A stretch of 64,000 nt of DNA from Nicoliella spurrieriana (GCF_023380205.1 NZ_CP093361.1:372001-436000), one strand, 5' to 3'. Counted from the stretch's first letter, positions 8,629 to 17,768 are shown. Notes: a model not told the origin generated them from the letters alone. Numbers and translations are program-made.

Positions 8629-9426
8629 TTAGTCATGATTTTTTAACTTATCGTAACCAATTGCAACTACGTAAAAAGCGCTTTCTATCGCTGCTATGAA
8701 GAAACTAACTGGCCAATTTGTAATGTAACTGAAATATAAACCGGCCCAGGTTCCAACTAGCGAAAAGAGGAACGTTAAGAAAATCATCCCCCAAACATTA
8801 TGCACAAAATACTTGGCGGCAGAAGCTGGAATCGTTAATAATGCAAAGATTAATAACGATCCCACAATTTGGGCCGTCACACTAACAGTGGATGCAAGTA
8901 ATATCAAAAAAATGATTGAAATCACAGTATCATAACCAGCATTAAAGTGCGATCCGGTCCCATCAAATGAATTATACTTCAATCGACGGTAAATCAACAG
9001 AATTGCGATAATAATAATGATGCTTAGGATAATTAGGGTCTTTAAGTCATTCACGCCGATTCCAACAATGCTCCCAAATAAAATATTCGTGGCATAACTG
9101 GACTGGGTATTAGCTAGTGATAGAAATAATATCCCCAGACCAATGAATAATCCGGAAAAGACACTAATTGAAGACTCACGCCGGCTAACCCGGTTACCAA
9201 CGGTCCCAATCATTAGTGAACTGAGAATCGTAAAGATTAACATCCCAATTACAGGTGAAGTGCCTAGAAACAATCCAAATGCAGCCCCCGCAAAACCAAT
9301 TTCCGATAATGTATGGGTAAAGAAAGACGTCTTTCTAGAAACTACAAACACGCCCATGAATCCACATAGGATTGAAATAAAGAAACTGGCAATAAAACCA
9401 TACCTCATAAACGCATAAGCTAACAT
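8629..9426 (-). CDS. Metal (Mn/Zn) ABC transporter permease
   Basis: 265 aa, eight or more hydrophobic segments, ABC-3 family. It begins LAYAFMRYGFIASFFISILCGFMGVF and contains HTLSEIGFAGAAFGLFLG, the family motif near the metal pathway. Its ATG overlaps the TAA of the ATPase gene (TAATG), so translation is coupled. It forms the membrane channel for the metal delivered by the binding protein encoded at 10094-10996. Confidence 0.92.
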   Translation of the reverse strand: MLAYAFMRYGFIASFFISILCGFMGVFVVSRKTSFFTHTLSEIGFAGAAFGLFLGTSPVIGMLIFTILSSLMIGTVGNRVSRRESSISVFSGLFIGLGILFLSLANTQSSYATNILFGSIVGIGVNDLKTLIILSIIIIIAILLIYRRLKYNSFDGTGSHFNAGYDTVISIIFLILLASTVSVTAQIVGSLLIFALLTIPASAAKYFVHNVWGMIFLTFLFSLVGTWAGLYFSYITNWPVSFFIAAIESAFYVVAIGYDKLKNHD

Positions 9427-10088
9427 TATGCTTGTCCCCCCTTTACTCGGTGCATTTCACCATGGTGATTAGCAATCTCTAAGTCGTAATCACCAAACCG
9501 GTTGATTAATTCAGGGTCGTGGGTAATGAACATAACTGCAGCTCCCGTTCGTTTAATAATATCAACGACCACTTGAAGGAGGTACACCCGCGATTGCTTG
9601 TCCAAACTAGCGGTCGTTTCATCTAGAATCAATAGTTTAGGATCCGTCACTAGTGCCTGCGCTAGGTAGGCCCGTTGCTTTTGCCCACCGGAAGCACGCC
9701 CCAGTGGCTCATTTTCAATTTCAGTTAATTTAGTAATCTTGAGCACGTTTTCGATTCGGTCTTTTTCTGATTTAGTCAACCATGGTAAAAAAGAATTTTG
9801 CAAGCTCAAGCTCACAAAATCCTTTATTTTTAACGGATAATCGTCATCTACATTCCGAAATTGTGGAACGTATTGAACTTGATCCGGCCGAACCAAAAAG
9901 TGGACTTGTTTAGTTGAATTCCGTTTATGTTTAAGCAATGCCTTTACTAAAGTGGTCTTCCCCACCCCGTTTTCACCGGTAACACAGGTTAATGCACCAC
10001 CGTAAACATTAAATGAAAGATCATTGATCAAAATCCGGTCTTCAACCGCAACATCAAGATGTTGAACAGTCAGCACTTTTGATTTCAA
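9426..10088 (-). CDS. Metal (Mn/Zn) ABC transporter ATP-binding protein
   Basis: 220 aa. Walker A GENGVGKTT, signature ASGGQKQRAYLAQAL, Walker B LLILDETTASLD and switch His in FITHDPE are all present. The length matches ZnuC/MntB-type ATPases. It powers import by the permease. It follows the binding-protein gene by five bases and overlaps the permease start, so the three form one operon. Confidence 0.93.
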   Translation of the reverse strand: MKSKVLTVQHLDVAVEDRILINDLSFNVYGGALTCVTGENGVGKTTLVKALLKHKRNSTKQVHFLVRPDQVQYVPQFRNVDDDYPLKIKDFVSLSLQNSFLPWLTKSEKDRIENVLKITKLTEIENEPLGRASGGQKQRAYLAQALVTDPKLLILDETTASLDKQSRVYLLQVVVDIIKRTGAAVMFITHDPELINRFGDYDLEIANHHGEMHRVKGGQA

Positions 10089-10093
10089 TTGAT

Positions 10094-10996
10094 TTATTTC
10101 TCCTTTTGAATCGCCAATAATTGTTTATATTGAGATGCCATCCAGTCTTTATAGTCCATTCCATCAGGCATCGTCTCAGTAACCTTTAGCACTGGGACTT
10201 TGTATTGATGGGCCATCTTAACTAGGTTTTGGACAACTTTATCACTGGCTTGGCTATTATCAACGAAGAACGCAATCTTCTTATTTTTAATATCATTTTG
10301 AATTTCCTTGATATCGGAAGGTGAAGGATCGGTTCCCTTTTCAACTGACTTAGCATAGCCATTGTCAGCAACCTTGTAACCCATTTCTTGTAATGAGTAA
10401 TCAAAGACGGGTTCACTAACCCCAACGTTCTTATTCTTAGTATTATTAGCCTTAATTTGGTCAACTAACTTCATGTTTGAATCCAAGGACCGAATGTACT
10501 TAGCTGCGTTCTTTTTGAACTCGGCTTTGTATTTTGGTTCTTTTTTACCAAACTGAGCTGCTAATTCATTGGCTAACTTAGGCATCGTCTTGCTATTGTA
10601 CCAGATATGTGGATTGTCACCGGTTTGCTTACCCATCAAGCTACCAACATTAATGGATTTTAAATTATCTGATCCATTGCTGGTCAACTTCTTCATCCAT
10701 GAATCATAACCCAATCCATTATAAATGACAAAGTCAGCACCTGATACTTGCTTTGCAGTTTGCGCAGTTGGTTGAAAATCATGTGGATCAATCGTCGACT
10801 TATTAATAATCGATGTAACCGTCCCGTGGTCTCCTAAGACCGCCCGTGCTGCATCACCATAAAAATCAACAGAACTCACCACGTGAATTCCCTTACTACT
10901 TTCGCCCTTTTTAGAGCTACTGCAACCAACTAACACGAATACCATACTTAGGACTAATAGTAGCCCCATTACTGATTGTTTCACAAATCTAAACAT
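10094..10996 (-). CDS. Metal ABC transporter substrate-binding lipoprotein, ligand set of the Mn type
   Basis: 300 aa. Lipobox LVGC (Cys25) and a cluster A-I/ZnuA-like fold with PHDFQPT and NPHIWYN. Predicted metal ligands are His72, His130, Glu195 (SEPVFDY) and Asp278 (MPDGMDY). This His-His-Glu-Asp set is that of PsaA/MntC manganese receptors; Zn receptors normally have a third His and a His-rich loop, both absent. A Mn role fits the manganese catalase in this window. The first ORF of a three-gene operon, with GGAG upstream of the ATG. Confidence 0.88.
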   Translation of the reverse strand: MFRFVKQSVMGLLLVLSMVFVLVGCSSSKKGESSKGIHVVSSVDFYGDAARAVLGDHGTVTSIINKSTIDPHDFQPTAQTAKQVSGADFVIYNGLGYDSWMKKLTSNGSDNLKSINVGSLMGKQTGDNPHIWYNSKTMPKLANELAAQFGKKEPKYKAEFKKNAAKYIRSLDSNMKLVDQIKANNTKNKNVGVSEPVFDYSLQEMGYKVADNGYAKSVEKGTDPSPSDIKEIQNDIKNKKIAFFVDNSQASDKVVQNLVKMAHQYKVPVLKVTETMPDGMDYKDWMASQYKQLLAIQKEK

Positions 10997-11151
10997 TATA
11001 AAATGTCCACTCCTTCAATTTGTATTACCCCCAAAAGCAATAAAAATTGATTTAAAATCTGATTTGCTAGATAATCTTAGCATAGGTTAAAATTATCTAA
11101 TATAACCAATCATCATTATTCTACTTGAAAAATGCAAGGGTGGCAAAGATT

Positions 11152-12033
11152 ATGAATAAAAAAATCAATTCTTTTTTATCCGCTTCCCCCGGAGTTTGGA
11201 TGGTTCGCTTGATTATTACTGCTTGTATCGTTGGAATTATCGTAATTGAACTGGGCCTTTATTTTGCACGTCCACTAGTGACTGCTCATTCAGTTAATTT
11301 AAGGTCGAGTCCACAATTATCTGCCAAGTTAGTCAGTCGAATCAATACCGGGACCCGTTTAAAAGTCATTAAGAAAAATGAATCCACTGAATGGTGGTAC
11401 GTGAAAGCTAATGGTCATACCGGATGGATTGCATCATGGTTAATCGACCAACCAAAATATAATGCTAAAACAGCTGATAAGATTTCAGAAGCAACGATCG
11501 TATTGGATCCTGGCCATGGTGGTCAAGATACCGGGACCCTTTCCCACTTCGGTAGTGGCGCTAATAATGAAGAAAAAACATATACCCTACCGCTAGCTTT
11601 GCGGGTGCGTGATTTACTCAAACCGACTTTTGCACGGGTGATCATGAGCAGAACCAGTGACAAAACCGTTGGTTTACAAGATCGGGCTAATTTATCAAAT
11701 CATACCAAAGCAAATCTATTCATGAGCTTCCATTATAATTCTTCCAATGTTGCTAACGATGCCACTGGTTTCGAAGTTTTTAAGTACCATCGCAATGCTG
11801 ATATTTTTGCAGAAATTCTAAATAATAATTTTGCAAACCTACCATTAACTAACCGGGGCGTAAGCTTTGGTAACTACCTGGTATTAAGAAATAACACCCA
11901 ACCAGCAGTGTTGATTGAAATGGGCTTTATGGATAATACCCGGGATTTACAGTATATTCGCAATGCCAGTTATCGAAACCAGGTGGCGCAGGATGTTGTT
12001 AAATCAATGAATCAATACTTTGATGCGGAGTGA
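11152..12033 (+). CDS. N-acetylmuramoyl-L-alanine amidase with SH3b domain
   Basis: 293 aa. An N-terminal membrane segment (residues ~18-38) is uncleaved-anchor-like. An SH3b domain follows (VNLRSSPQLSAKLV...WYVKANGHTGWIASWL), then an Amidase_3 domain with zinc ligands in VLDPGHGG, a downstream Glu in NNEEKTY, SFHYN, and the catalytic Glu in AVLIEMGFMDN. It cleaves the amide between MurNAc and L-Ala, acting at the outer face. The ATG at 11152 is chosen over an in-frame TTG 27 nt upstream because AGGGTGG sits 8 nt before it. Confidence 0.9.
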   Translation: MNKKINSFLSASPGVWMVRLIITACIVGIIVIELGLYFARPLVTAHSVNLRSSPQLSAKLVSRINTGTRLKVIKKNESTEWWYVKANGHTGWIASWLIDQPKYNAKTADKISEATIVLDPGHGGQDTGTLSHFGSGANNEEKTYTLPLALRVRDLLKPTFARVIMSRTSDKTVGLQDRANLSNHTKANLFMSFHYNSSNVANDATGFEVFKYHRNADIFAEILNNNFANLPLTNRGVSFGNYLVLRNNTQPAVLIEMGFMDNTRDLQYIRNASYRNQVAQDVVKSMNQYFDAE

Positions 12034-12037
12034 TAAT

Positions 12038-12580
12038 ATGTTAAGTCTATGTACATTTAAATTAAATGATTCTGAAATTAAACTAGTAATGCCAGAAGCG
12101 CGGTTCGCGGAACCGCTTTACACCGTTATCGATCAAGATCGTGAATCACTAGCGCGTTATTTACCATGGGCCGATGCAATGAATAGCGTCCAAGATGAAC
12201 TTAATTTTATTGAATTTGCCCGTCACCAATTCGCCGATCGGAAATTATTTTTATTTGTGATTACTGATAATCGCCAACCAGTTGGAATGATTGATCTACA
12301 CAACGTTAATTTTGATAGTCATTCCGCTGAGGTGGGATATTGGTTAGCTAGTTCATCACAGGGCAAGGGCATTATGACCAACGCGCTAAAACAAATGATC
12401 ATTAATATCCAACCCGAATTACAACTCCATAAAATCACGGTAGTTGCAGATGTGGATAATATTGCAAGCCGTTCAATTCCGCAACGCCTTGGTTTTACAC
12501 ACGAAGCGGTCCTTAAAGATCACATCTTTTCTAATGGTCAATATCATGATGCGGACACTTTTATCAGACTTTTTGATTAA
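12038..12580 (+). CDS. GNAT acetyltransferase, RimJ/RimL type
   Basis: 180 aa. The SARYLPW-like LARYLPWAD, VGMIDLHNVNF, AEVGYWLASSSQGKGIMTNALK (acetyl-CoA pyrophosphate loop) and ASRSIPQRLGFTHEAVLKD motifs are those of ribosomal-protein Ser/Ala N-acetyltransferase-like enzymes. The substrate is unknown. The start at 12038 is set by GGAG 7 nt upstream, inside the end of the amidase gene; the pair is probably one transcript. Confidence 0.85.
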   Translation: MLSLCTFKLNDSEIKLVMPEARFAEPLYTVIDQDRESLARYLPWADAMNSVQDELNFIEFARHQFADRKLFLFVITDNRQPVGMIDLHNVNFDSHSAEVGYWLASSSQGKGIMTNALKQMIINIQPELQLHKITVVADVDNIASRSIPQRLGFTHEAVLKDHIFSNGQYHDADTFIRLFD

Positions 12581-12667
12581 AAAATTGGAATTAATTTACT
12601 AATGGCTTCCAAATAATATATAATTAAGGGGTGACTAGATTAAATTTTATATAAGGAAGGGTTTATA

Positions 12668-13537
12668 ATGGCAATTTTAGTTGGACTATTGCCAGCGCTT
12701 TTGTGGGGAATTGGACCAATCATCGCCACTAAGGCTGGTGGTCGACCAGTTGATCAGCTAATGGGGACCGTTTATGGTCAAATTATCGTTGGTTTAGTGC
12801 TTTATATTATCTTTAGACCCACATTAACGCTAAGTGGTTTCATTTGGTGTTTTGCTGGGGGAGCACTTTGGTCAATTGCACAATTGATGCAATTCGATGC
12901 ATTTACGAAAATGAACGTTTCCACTGCGATGCCTATTTCGACCGGACTGCAATTAGTTGAAATTCCACTAATTGGAGTGATCGTTTGGGGAGAATGGGGT
13001 TCCGTTTCATCTAAATTAATTGGATTCATTAGTATCTTAGTATTAATTATTGGAATTACATTTACTAGTATTCAAGATAGTAGTGTTGAACGCCCTAAGA
13101 TGAACTACAAGAGCGGATTAATGCTCTTGATCGTAGGTTCACTGGGTTACACCGCTTGTTCTGTATTTCCACGGGTGCCCAATGCATCTGGGTTATCCAG
13201 TTTATTCCCACAAACCCTTGGAATGTTCTTTGGGGGAGTCGTTATCGGTTTGATCTTACAAAGACGTGATCATCAACCACTGTTCTTCACCAAACCTGCG
13301 TTGAAGAGTATTTCAATTGGGATTACCGGTGGTTTCGGGGTCCTTGCATACTTATCATCATTGAAGCTAAATGGAGTTGCCACTGCATTTCCACTTACTC
13401 AATTAAACGTTATCATTTCCACATTGGGTGGAATCATCGTCCTAAAAGAAAAAAAGAACCAAAGAGAACTAATTCTTACGATTATTGGATTAATCTTGGT
13501 AATCGGAAGTGCGTTCATGATTAGTAGGTTAGATTAA
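12668..13537 (+). CDS. GRP-family sugar uptake transporter (GlcU/RbsU type)
   Basis: 289 aa with about ten transmembrane helices. The start LVGLLPALLWGIGPIIATKAGGRPVDQLMGT and the second-half repeat (FGVLAYLSSLKLNGVATAFPLTQLNVIIS) are typical of the glucose/ribose porter family within the DMT superfamily. It is a non-PTS proton-linked sugar uptake protein. Glucose and ribose are both possible substrates, and no ribose genes are adjacent. AAGGAAGGG precedes the ATG. Confidence 0.85.
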   Translation: MAILVGLLPALLWGIGPIIATKAGGRPVDQLMGTVYGQIIVGLVLYIIFRPTLTLSGFIWCFAGGALWSIAQLMQFDAFTKMNVSTAMPISTGLQLVEIPLIGVIVWGEWGSVSSKLIGFISILVLIIGITFTSIQDSSVERPKMNYKSGLMLLIVGSLGYTACSVFPRVPNASGLSSLFPQTLGMFFGGVVIGLILQRRDHQPLFFTKPALKSISIGITGGFGVLAYLSSLKLNGVATAFPLTQLNVIISTLGGIIVLKEKKNQRELILTIIGLILVIGSAFMISRLD

Positions 13538-13555
13538 TCAATCAGCTTAAACTAC

Positions 13556-13587
13556 AAAAACGATATGTCAAATGACATATCGTTTTT
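13556..13587 (+). terminator. Terminator of the sugar transporter gene
   Basis: Perfect 15-nt arms (13556-13570, 13573-13587) with an AA loop end in T-run. Confidence 0.9.
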
Positions 13588-13630
13588 TATTTGTAAATAA
13601 TTTTTGCAATTTCCATTAAAATATCACAAA

Positions 13631-13668
13631 AAAATGATTGCTAGACGTAACCGTCGCGCAATCATTTT
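13631..13668 (-). terminator. Terminator of the MFS gene
   Basis: AAAATGATTGC and GCAATCATTTT pair around a 16-nt loop. On the minus strand a T-run follows, ten bases past the MFS stop. Confidence 0.75.
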
Positions 13669-13677
13669 AAAGTTTAA

Positions 13678-14916
13678 CTATTTAACAATATCTTCATGAA
13701 ATTTCCTAAGTGCTGGAATCGATAGCATCGTAACAAAACTAATTAGGTAGAGCACCGATAGGCTCGCCATAACTACCGTCAGTGAATAATGCTCCATCAT
13801 AATCCCAATTACCATTGGTGAAAAGCCCCCGATGGCCCGACCAACACTCATGATCATGTTATTAGCAGTTGCTCTAATTTGGGTGGGGTAAAGCCGGCTA
13901 ATAATGGCTCCGTAACCACCATACATTCCATTTGAGAAGAAGCCAACCACAGTACTTGCTAGCAGCAACGTCCAGGCATTAAATGCGAAAATAATCGCAT
14001 AAACTGAAATTGCAGCAACCAGTAGAAAAATGCCAAATGCCCGCCGGGGACCAAAGAAGTCCATAATCGTCCCGAACGTAAGCATCCCAAGACTTATTCC
14101 GATAATCGTGACGATCATCCAAGTCGATGAACCGGAAACGCTCAAGCCGAGTTGTTTTTGCATGATCGAAGGTAACCAGTTCATCAATCCGAAGTATCCA
14201 GAGATTTGAACGATTACCATTACGATTAACGCAAGCGTTTGATATGCCAACCGTGGGGTGGCAAATAATGCTTTAATTGAAACCTTCGGTTGGTCATCAG
14301 TGGCCTGCATTTCCGATTCAAATTCAGGGCTTTCCTTCAAGTTCTTCCGAACAAAGTAGGCAAACACAATTGGCACCAATCCGACTAGGAACAAGGCGTG
14401 CCACCCCAAGTTAGGCAATACCCATGCAGCAACTAACGCTGCAATGATGGCACCAATTTGGCCCCCGATTGCAGCAATCGAAGTCCACTTAGCAATCTTA
14501 CCGTGTCTAAAGTTTTCAGCAATTAATGTCACTCCAGCACCATATTCACCACCAGCACCAATTCCAGCAATAAACCGGAATAAGAACACCAAGTAAATAT
14601 TATTAGCAAAATACATTGCTGCAGTCGCAATTGCAAAAATCAAAATGGTATGGGAAAAAATCTTGACGCGTCCATATTTATCCGCCAGAATTCCGAAAAG
14701 AATCCCGCCCAATAACATGCCCAAATTAGTAACTGACGATATAAATCCAGCGGCACCGGCACTGATATGCAAGTCAGCGATAATCGATGTCAAAGCAAAG
14801 GACAGGAACATAACATCCATGTTCTCTAATCCAAACCCAGCCGTACTGGACGCAAGCGTCAATTTCTGATTCGTCGTTAATGAACGAGATTCATCTTTAA
14901 GTATTTCCATATTCAA
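13678..14916 (-). CDS. MFS transporter, aromatic-acid:proton symporter-like
   Basis: 412 aa with 12 predicted helices. The loop 2-3 motif GILADKYGRVK and the loop 8-9 counterpart (FGTIMDFFGPRR) are those of the major facilitator superfamily. FIAGIGAGGEYGAG in helix 4 and the overall pattern resemble the AAHS/sialate-metabolite:H+ symporter group. The substrate is not predictable. A TTG 5 nt and an ATG 11 nt after GGAGG are alternative starts (MNMEILKDE or MEILKDE). Monocistronic, with its own terminator. Confidence 0.85.
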   Translation of the reverse strand: MNMEILKDESRSLTTNQKLTLASSTAGFGLENMDVMFLSFALTSIIADLHISAGAAGFISSVTNLGMLLGGILFGILADKYGRVKIFSHTILIFAIATAAMYFANNIYLVFLFRFIAGIGAGGEYGAGVTLIAENFRHGKIAKWTSIAAIGGQIGAIIAALVAAWVLPNLGWHALFLVGLVPIVFAYFVRKNLKESPEFESEMQATDDQPKVSIKALFATPRLAYQTLALIVMVIVQISGYFGLMNWLPSIMQKQLGLSVSGSSTWMIVTIIGISLGMLTFGTIMDFFGPRRAFGIFLLVAAISVYAIIFAFNAWTLLLASTVVGFFSNGMYGGYGAIISRLYPTQIRATANNMIMSVGRAIGGFSPMVIGIMMEHYSLTVVMASLSVLYLISFVTMLSIPALRKFHEDIVK

Positions 14917-14930
14917 TTAATCCTCCAAAT

Positions 14931-14948
14931 GAGTGCTCGCTGGCACTC
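14931..14948. promoter_or_regulatory. Hairpin/dyad immediately upstream of the MFS RBS
   Basis: GAGTGC and GCACTC are exact inverted repeats with a 6-nt loop, ending 4 bp from the GGAGG of the MFS gene. It could be an operator or an RBS-proximal RNA hairpin. Orientation is opposite to the CIRCE element. Confidence 0.35.
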
Positions 14949-15024
14949 TTTATTTCTCGGCTTTCTGCGAGATATTAAATTCTTATCTATCATTACACAG
15001 AAATTTTCAAATTGCAATCTTAAA

Positions 15025-16467
15025 TTATAAATTAAAATGATGGTACCAATTAAAGATCGGTTCAACCGTCGCTTGTGGTAAGTATCTGCAGGTCATATTA
15101 GTTGCAGAAAACCCGCTTCGCACCGCTAACTGCAAATGGGCTCTTTTACTATGCGTCATAAAAAGTGATTGATTGACGGTCATACTTTGGATTTGGTGCC
15201 AGTTAACAATATCGACCGTTCTGGTAAACATTTTAGTGGTGCGTAATGCAAGCTGACTAGCGTTAATTTGCCTTACCGCCGTTTGCTTGCCACGGTAAAT
15301 CCCCATGCAGATATTAATCGCCGCAATGACTATCAAAATAGCATATAGCCACCATGGCCTAAAGAACGTGCTGATTGCAGCTCCTAAAATAACGGTCCAC
15401 AACAAATTATTACGACTAAATAACCACTTACTGCGATTATCACCAGCTGTAAATTGAATTGGTTCAACGGGGACCATCCCGATAAAGCGGTTGATCATCT
15501 TATATGCCAGCTGTTCATTAATGACCGGCATTACCGTTACCACTTCCTTATCATCATCACTACTTACCCCAGTAATTAGGTGAATGCGAATTGTCACTAG
15601 GTGAAATAGTTGCCGCAATGCATTTTGTTTGAACTCTACTGCTTGAATTTTATTAATCGGAACGTTAATTCGTTTTGTCTGGAATAACCCCTTTTCAATT
15701 ACTAAGTGCTCCCCTTGCTTCGTCAACGTAAACCCATAGTAACGAACCAGTGTCTCCACCATGCTAGCCACCGCTAATAAAATTACCGCAGAAATAATGG
15801 ACGAAACGATTAAATAAATGCTATTGGCCAAGTTGGCAAAGATACTAAAAAAGCTATCAAAATTAACGTGTAGTCGGTCTAAAAATGAAATGATAACCAG
15901 AACTTCAGCCATTACCCGTAGATTCGTTAACCCAAAGATAAACATATCAGTGCCTTTAATCCGATATTGATCATTATTTGAAGCTTTTGATTCGTTTTCA
16001 ATGGCTGGGCTTTGCTTCATCGCAGTTTTTGGTTGCCCTGAATTTGTTGCTGCTTCGTGGTGTTGCTCTAAAATCGGTGCAATTTTGGTGCTGACCGCAT
16101 GTAAGCTAATTTCACTGTCATCGTGGGAGGTTCCAGCATTGTTAATGACTAATTCTTCAATCCCAAACGGGCGTAAATAGAACCACTGCCGGTTTTGAAT
16201 CGTTTGAATTCGTTCATATGGAATATGATGCTCTTTTCTAAAGATTACCCCTTCTTTGATGACTAATTCATTTGGCAAAATTGAGTAAGTAAACATTGCA
16301 TAGCGTAAAATGTCCAAAACGATAAATAACCCTAATAAAAAGATGCCAATCTCAATTAATAACTCCAGCTTTAAAAAAGCCACCGCTAGCAACAGGTAAA
16401 ATAAAAATTTGAATGATTCGAAAAACATTGAAACTAGTGCTAATGGATGTTGGTGTTTATTGCGCAT
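15025..16467 (-). CDS. bPH2-domain membrane protein (YdbT-like)
   Basis: 480 aa with several hydrophobic helices and three bacterial PH-like (bPH2/DUF304) modules, e.g. YSILPNELVIKEGVIFRKEHHIPYERIQTIQ near residue 60, ITKQGEHL/LTKQGEHLVIEKGLF near 250, and a third near 390. A YdbS-like partner gene overlaps its start by 11 bp, the arrangement known in Bacillus ydbS-ydbT, which has been linked to resistance to the lantibiotic-like peptide of Bacillus amyloliquefaciens. Function here is unknown. Confidence 0.85.
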   Translation of the reverse strand: MRNKHQHPLALVSMFFESFKFLFYLLLAVAFLKLELLIEIGIFLLGLFIVLDILRYAMFTYSILPNELVIKEGVIFRKEHHIPYERIQTIQNRQWFYLRPFGIEELVINNAGTSHDDSEISLHAVSTKIAPILEQHHEAATNSGQPKTAMKQSPAIENESKASNNDQYRIKGTDMFIFGLTNLRVMAEVLVIISFLDRLHVNFDSFFSIFANLANSIYLIVSSIISAVILLAVASMVETLVRYYGFTLTKQGEHLVIEKGLFQTKRINVPINKIQAVEFKQNALRQLFHLVTIRIHLITGVSSDDDKEVVTVMPVINEQLAYKMINRFIGMVPVEPIQFTAGDNRSKWLFSRNNLLWTVILGAAISTFFRPWWLYAILIVIAAINICMGIYRGKQTAVRQINASQLALRTTKMFTRTVDIVNWHQIQSMTVNQSLFMTHSKRAHLQLAVRSGFSATNMTCRYLPQATVEPIFNWYHHFNL

Positions 16468-16921
16468 TTTTGGCCTCCAACGCTAGTTGCATCACGCGAT
16501 TCTTCAATTCCGTAGCATGCTCCTTCGTTAATGCATCAATCGAATGATTTGAACCACCAGTTGCAATCTTAACCTCATAGAGATGCTGAGTAATCAAAAA
16601 TGGGCCCTGGTTTAAGTCCACATTTTGCACCCGGGCAATCGGAATTGAGATATGCTTCCTAAAAAAGAACCCCTTTTGAATTTCAACGTCGGTTTCATTT
16701 ACCGCGAAATGATAGAAGCGATAGCGGTACGGAATCAACGCAATTTCAGAAAAAGTTACAATTAAGCCGATGATCAAGACGATCAACAGCCCCCAAATTG
16801 GTAACCAGCTCCAAAAGATTTGGGCAATTCGATACCCGATTAGGATCGCTATCCAAAATAATGCACCGCCAAGCGCACTAAATAACCAGACGGTTTTTAC
16901 GCGTTTGGGTAACCTTTGCAT
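16457..16921 (-). CDS. bPH2-domain membrane protein (YdbS-like)
   Basis: 154 aa. Two transmembrane helices (residues ~14-60) are followed by a single bPH2 domain with YHFAVNETDVEIQKGFFFRKHISIPIARVQNVDLNQGP, matching YdbS. It overlaps the YdbT-like gene by 11 bp and is 13 bp after the phosphatase gene, suggesting one leftward transcript with at least three genes. Confidence 0.85.
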   Translation of the reverse strand: MQRLPKRVKTVWLFSALGGALFWIAILIGYRIAQIFWSWLPIWGLLIVLIIGLIVTFSEIALIPYRYRFYHFAVNETDVEIQKGFFFRKHISIPIARVQNVDLNQGPFLITQHLYEVKIATGGSNHSIDALTKEHATELKNRVMQLALEAKNAQ

Positions 16922-16934
16922 GGTTTAAATCCTC

Positions 16935-17558
16935 CTAAAAATTAGCATCAGCGCTACGGTTAAAGTATTTTACATAATAATTATTGTTAGCAAGTGTAAT
17001 CTTAGTCACGGTCGTATTATCAGGTTCTTGAATCACCATCACGTCGGGTGGATTCCCCATTGCAGCCAACACTGCCGCTTTAATGGTAAAGCCGTGGGTT
17101 ACCACAATGATTTTTTGAGCTGGTGATTGACCAGCAACATCCTGCATAAATTCAGCAACCCGTTCAATTACAGCATCGAACGTTTCACCATGTGCTAACA
17201 CTGAATAGGAAGGTAATACGTCGTTCAACACTGGATCAAATACCTCGGGGTGAGCCCTTTGTAAATCCGCATTTTGCTTGCCGTCCCAATTGCCATATGA
17301 AATTTCTAGAATCCGTTTATCTAAACTAATGGGTAACTGAGCAGTTTGGTTTAAGTAAGCAGCGGTATCTTGGGTCCGTTTCAACGGACTCGCAATGATA
17401 CGATCAGCAAATGAAATATCAAAATGATCGTGAAGCGTTTGGGCCTGTTGTTTCCCCTTCTCTGAAAGATAGGTAATCGGGGTATTAATACACCCCTGCT
17501 TTAAGCCAGCGGCATTGGCAGCCGTTTGGCCATGACGAACAAAGTAAAAATCAGTCAT
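16935..17558 (-). CDS. Histidine phosphatase superfamily protein
   Basis: 207 aa. The phospho-acceptor motif FVRHGQTAAN lies at residues ~6-15, the second Arg in SPLKRTQDTA, Glu in ILEISYGNWDGK, and the second His in VVTHGFTIKA. It removes phosphate from a small metabolite or protein. The start at 17558 is chosen because GGAGG precedes it; the longer ORF has no RBS. It is divergent from serCA. No SerB is in the window, and histidine-phosphatase-family phosphoserine phosphatases exist elsewhere, so a role in serine synthesis is possible but unproven. Confidence 0.88.
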   Translation of the reverse strand: MTDFYFVRHGQTAANAAGLKQGCINTPITYLSEKGKQQAQTLHDHFDISFADRIIASPLKRTQDTAAYLNQTAQLPISLDKRILEISYGNWDGKQNADLQRAHPEVFDPVLNDVLPSYSVLAHGETFDAVIERVAEFMQDVAGQSPAQKIIVVTHGFTIKAAVLAAMGNPPDVMVIQEPDNTTVTKITLANNNYYVKYFNRSADANF

Positions 17559-17627
17559 AGGAATTCCTCCAGTAATATTTTTATTAATTATCTCACATTC
17601 TTTCCAACAAAACATTCTAATTTTTAA

Positions 17628-17656
17628 TTGCATTTTCAAAAGAGCTGTGTTAAATT
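17628..17656 (+). promoter_or_regulatory. Candidate promoter of the serC leader
   Basis: TTGCAT (17628-17633) and TAAATT (17651-17656) are 17 bp apart, about 30 bp before the leader peptide start. The -10 is weak. Confidence 0.4.
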
Positions 17657-17684
17657 AAAATTATAAAGAAGGGGAGGATTTCTA

Positions 17685-17768
17685 ATGAAAATTATAATTT
17701 ATAATTTGAATAAATTTAATATCGTTAGCTCAAAGAGTTCCTCTCGGTCTACAGTGACATTTATGTAG
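17685..17768 (+). CDS. Serine-rich leader peptide of the serCA attenuator (27 aa)
   Basis: ATG preceded by GGGGAGGA (spacing ~7 nt); 27 codons then TAG. Codons 15-22 read Ser-Ser-Lys-Ser-Ser-Ser-Arg-Ser, using AGC, TCA, AGT, TCC, TCT and TCT, i.e. five of the six serine codons. The stop lies inside RNA segment 2 of the attenuator. Such a run directly before an intrinsic terminator and serine biosynthesis genes is the hallmark of a leader peptide whose translation senses charged tRNA-Ser. Only the ATG, RBS and codon pattern are observed; regulation is inferred. Confidence 0.75.
   Translation: MKIIIYNLNKFNIVSSKSSSRSTVTFM

Noticed and set aside
10881-10900. CACGTG core as a further parS site
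   Set aside because: Flanks do not match TGTT/AACA; only the core is shared.
11125-11151. Upstream TTG start for the amidase
   Set aside because: No RBS before it, whereas AGGGTGG precedes the ATG at 11152.
14931-14948. CIRCE element (HrcA site)
   Set aside because: The arms occur in the reverse order (GAGTGC first) with a 6-bp rather than 9-bp spacer.
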